The translations under genes and the position numbers were made by a program. From Burkholderiales bacterium (lineage in GTDB: Bacteria; Pseudomonadota; Gammaproteobacteria; Burkholderiales; UBA11063): a stretch of DNA of 5,321 nt. Position 1 is the stretch's first letter. Every line of letters begins with the position of its first letter. The DNA lies in NCBI GenBank assembly GCA_026461645.1, contig JAPJMP010000204.1, positions 1-5,321 of the forward strand, given 5' to 3'. Positions 5,048 to 5,321 of this stretch are shown piece by piece. The notes beneath the pieces are model-generated. The model saw only the letters and a program-made list of their open reading frames with translations. It was not told where the DNA came from and made no database searches.

Positions 5048-5321
5048 TATAATTAGGCCAAAAAGTATTTTACACGATTAAATTAACGCATTTAAGCTAA
5101 AAATAAGACTGGATTTAATCAATTGCTAGTATTAGACTGTCCTGGTTGAGAACTTTAAATAAAAATATTAATATCGCACAGTAAATTACAGTTAATTAAA
5201 ACGCCATGAAGCGATTACGTTTATTATCCTAAAAAAAGCAGTTACATGTTTAAAATGACAGATAAACCCTTATTTCATAATAGTTAAACTCAACTTAGGT
5301 ATTCACCATTTTGGTGAGTAA
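5048..5321. other. Non-coding or degenerate stretch upstream of radA
   Basis: Every frame on both strands is broken by frequent stops; only trivial frames exist, such as eight codons at 5206 and thirteen at 5246, neither with a Shine-Dalgarno. I see no tRNA, rRNA or known small RNA. Minor elements are a promoter-like pair on the plus strand (TTGAGA 5146-5151, 17 bases, TAATAT 5169-5174), a tandem 10-base repeat (ACAGTAAATT 5178-5187, ACAGTTAATT 5188-5197) and a hairpin at the right edge. It may be the upstream region of a gene beyond the window. Confidence 0.5.
5300..5320 (+). repeat. Nine-bp hairpin at the right edge
   Basis: Bases 5300-5308 pair with 5312-5320 around a TTT loop (core TCACCA / TGGTGA, one T-G wobble). 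The wobble favours plus-strand RNA. It is the most GC-containing dyad in this AT-rich flank. The window ends here, so whether a T-run follows (a terminator) or it belongs to a repeat element cannot be seen. Confidence 0.4.

Noticed and set aside
5206..5287. Short plus-strand frames at 5206 (8 codons) and 5246 (13 codons)
   Set aside because: No Shine-Dalgarno and lengths expected by chance.
5100..5321. Insertion-sequence end or transposase remnant near radA
   Set aside because: A possible terminal-repeat look (GACTGTCC near 5135, hairpin at 5300) could not be matched to any second end, target duplication or transposase motif.

Overview
The window is AT-rich, gene-dense bacterial DNA. Four complete genes can be read, plus the first few codons of a fifth at the left edge. 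Nothing in it proves the taxon. The low GC, the proteobacterial-type RadA and the GloVer-repeat protein together suggest a low-GC gammaproteobacterium, perhaps Legionellales-like. That is inference, not proof.

Layout. At the far left (1-19) a minus-strand gene begins behind a good Shine-Dalgarno and runs out of the window. Divergent from it, 65-1015 (+) encodes six tandem GloVer-type repeats of 51-57 residues. It has no signal peptide and no visible ribosome binding site, and it seems to begin inside a repeat, so it may have lost its 5' end. A 176-base gap (1016-1191) follows, holding a hairpin and two -35-like hexamers each followed by an odd palindrome. Then come three minus-strand genes, transcribed right to left: radA (3629-4984), an enolase-superfamily dipeptide epimerase (2493-3590) and a multi-pass membrane transporter (1192-2493). 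About 330 bases upstream of radA (4985-5321) hold its control region and then DNA with no recognisable gene.

How the genes work together. The epimerase and transporter overlap by one base (TAATG), with the transporter's Shine-Dalgarno inside the epimerase's last codons, so they are translationally coupled. An extended -10 promoter lies in the 38 bases between radA and the epimerase. The likely theme is handling of L-Ala-D/L-Glu or similar peptidoglycan-derived dipeptides, with the transporter moving the substrate, product or a related anion. RadA is a separate DNA-recombination function that happens to lie upstream.

The most useful correction is to radA. Its zinc finger and first 78 residues are present, but no ATG, GTG or TTG precedes them in frame. 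The best start is an ATT codon eight bases after a GGAG. The conventional alternative is an internal TTG at 4750, which would drop the conserved zinc finger. The radA promoter also has a perfect 10-bp inverted repeat flanking its -10 box. No mobile element, CRISPR array, tRNA or rRNA was found.
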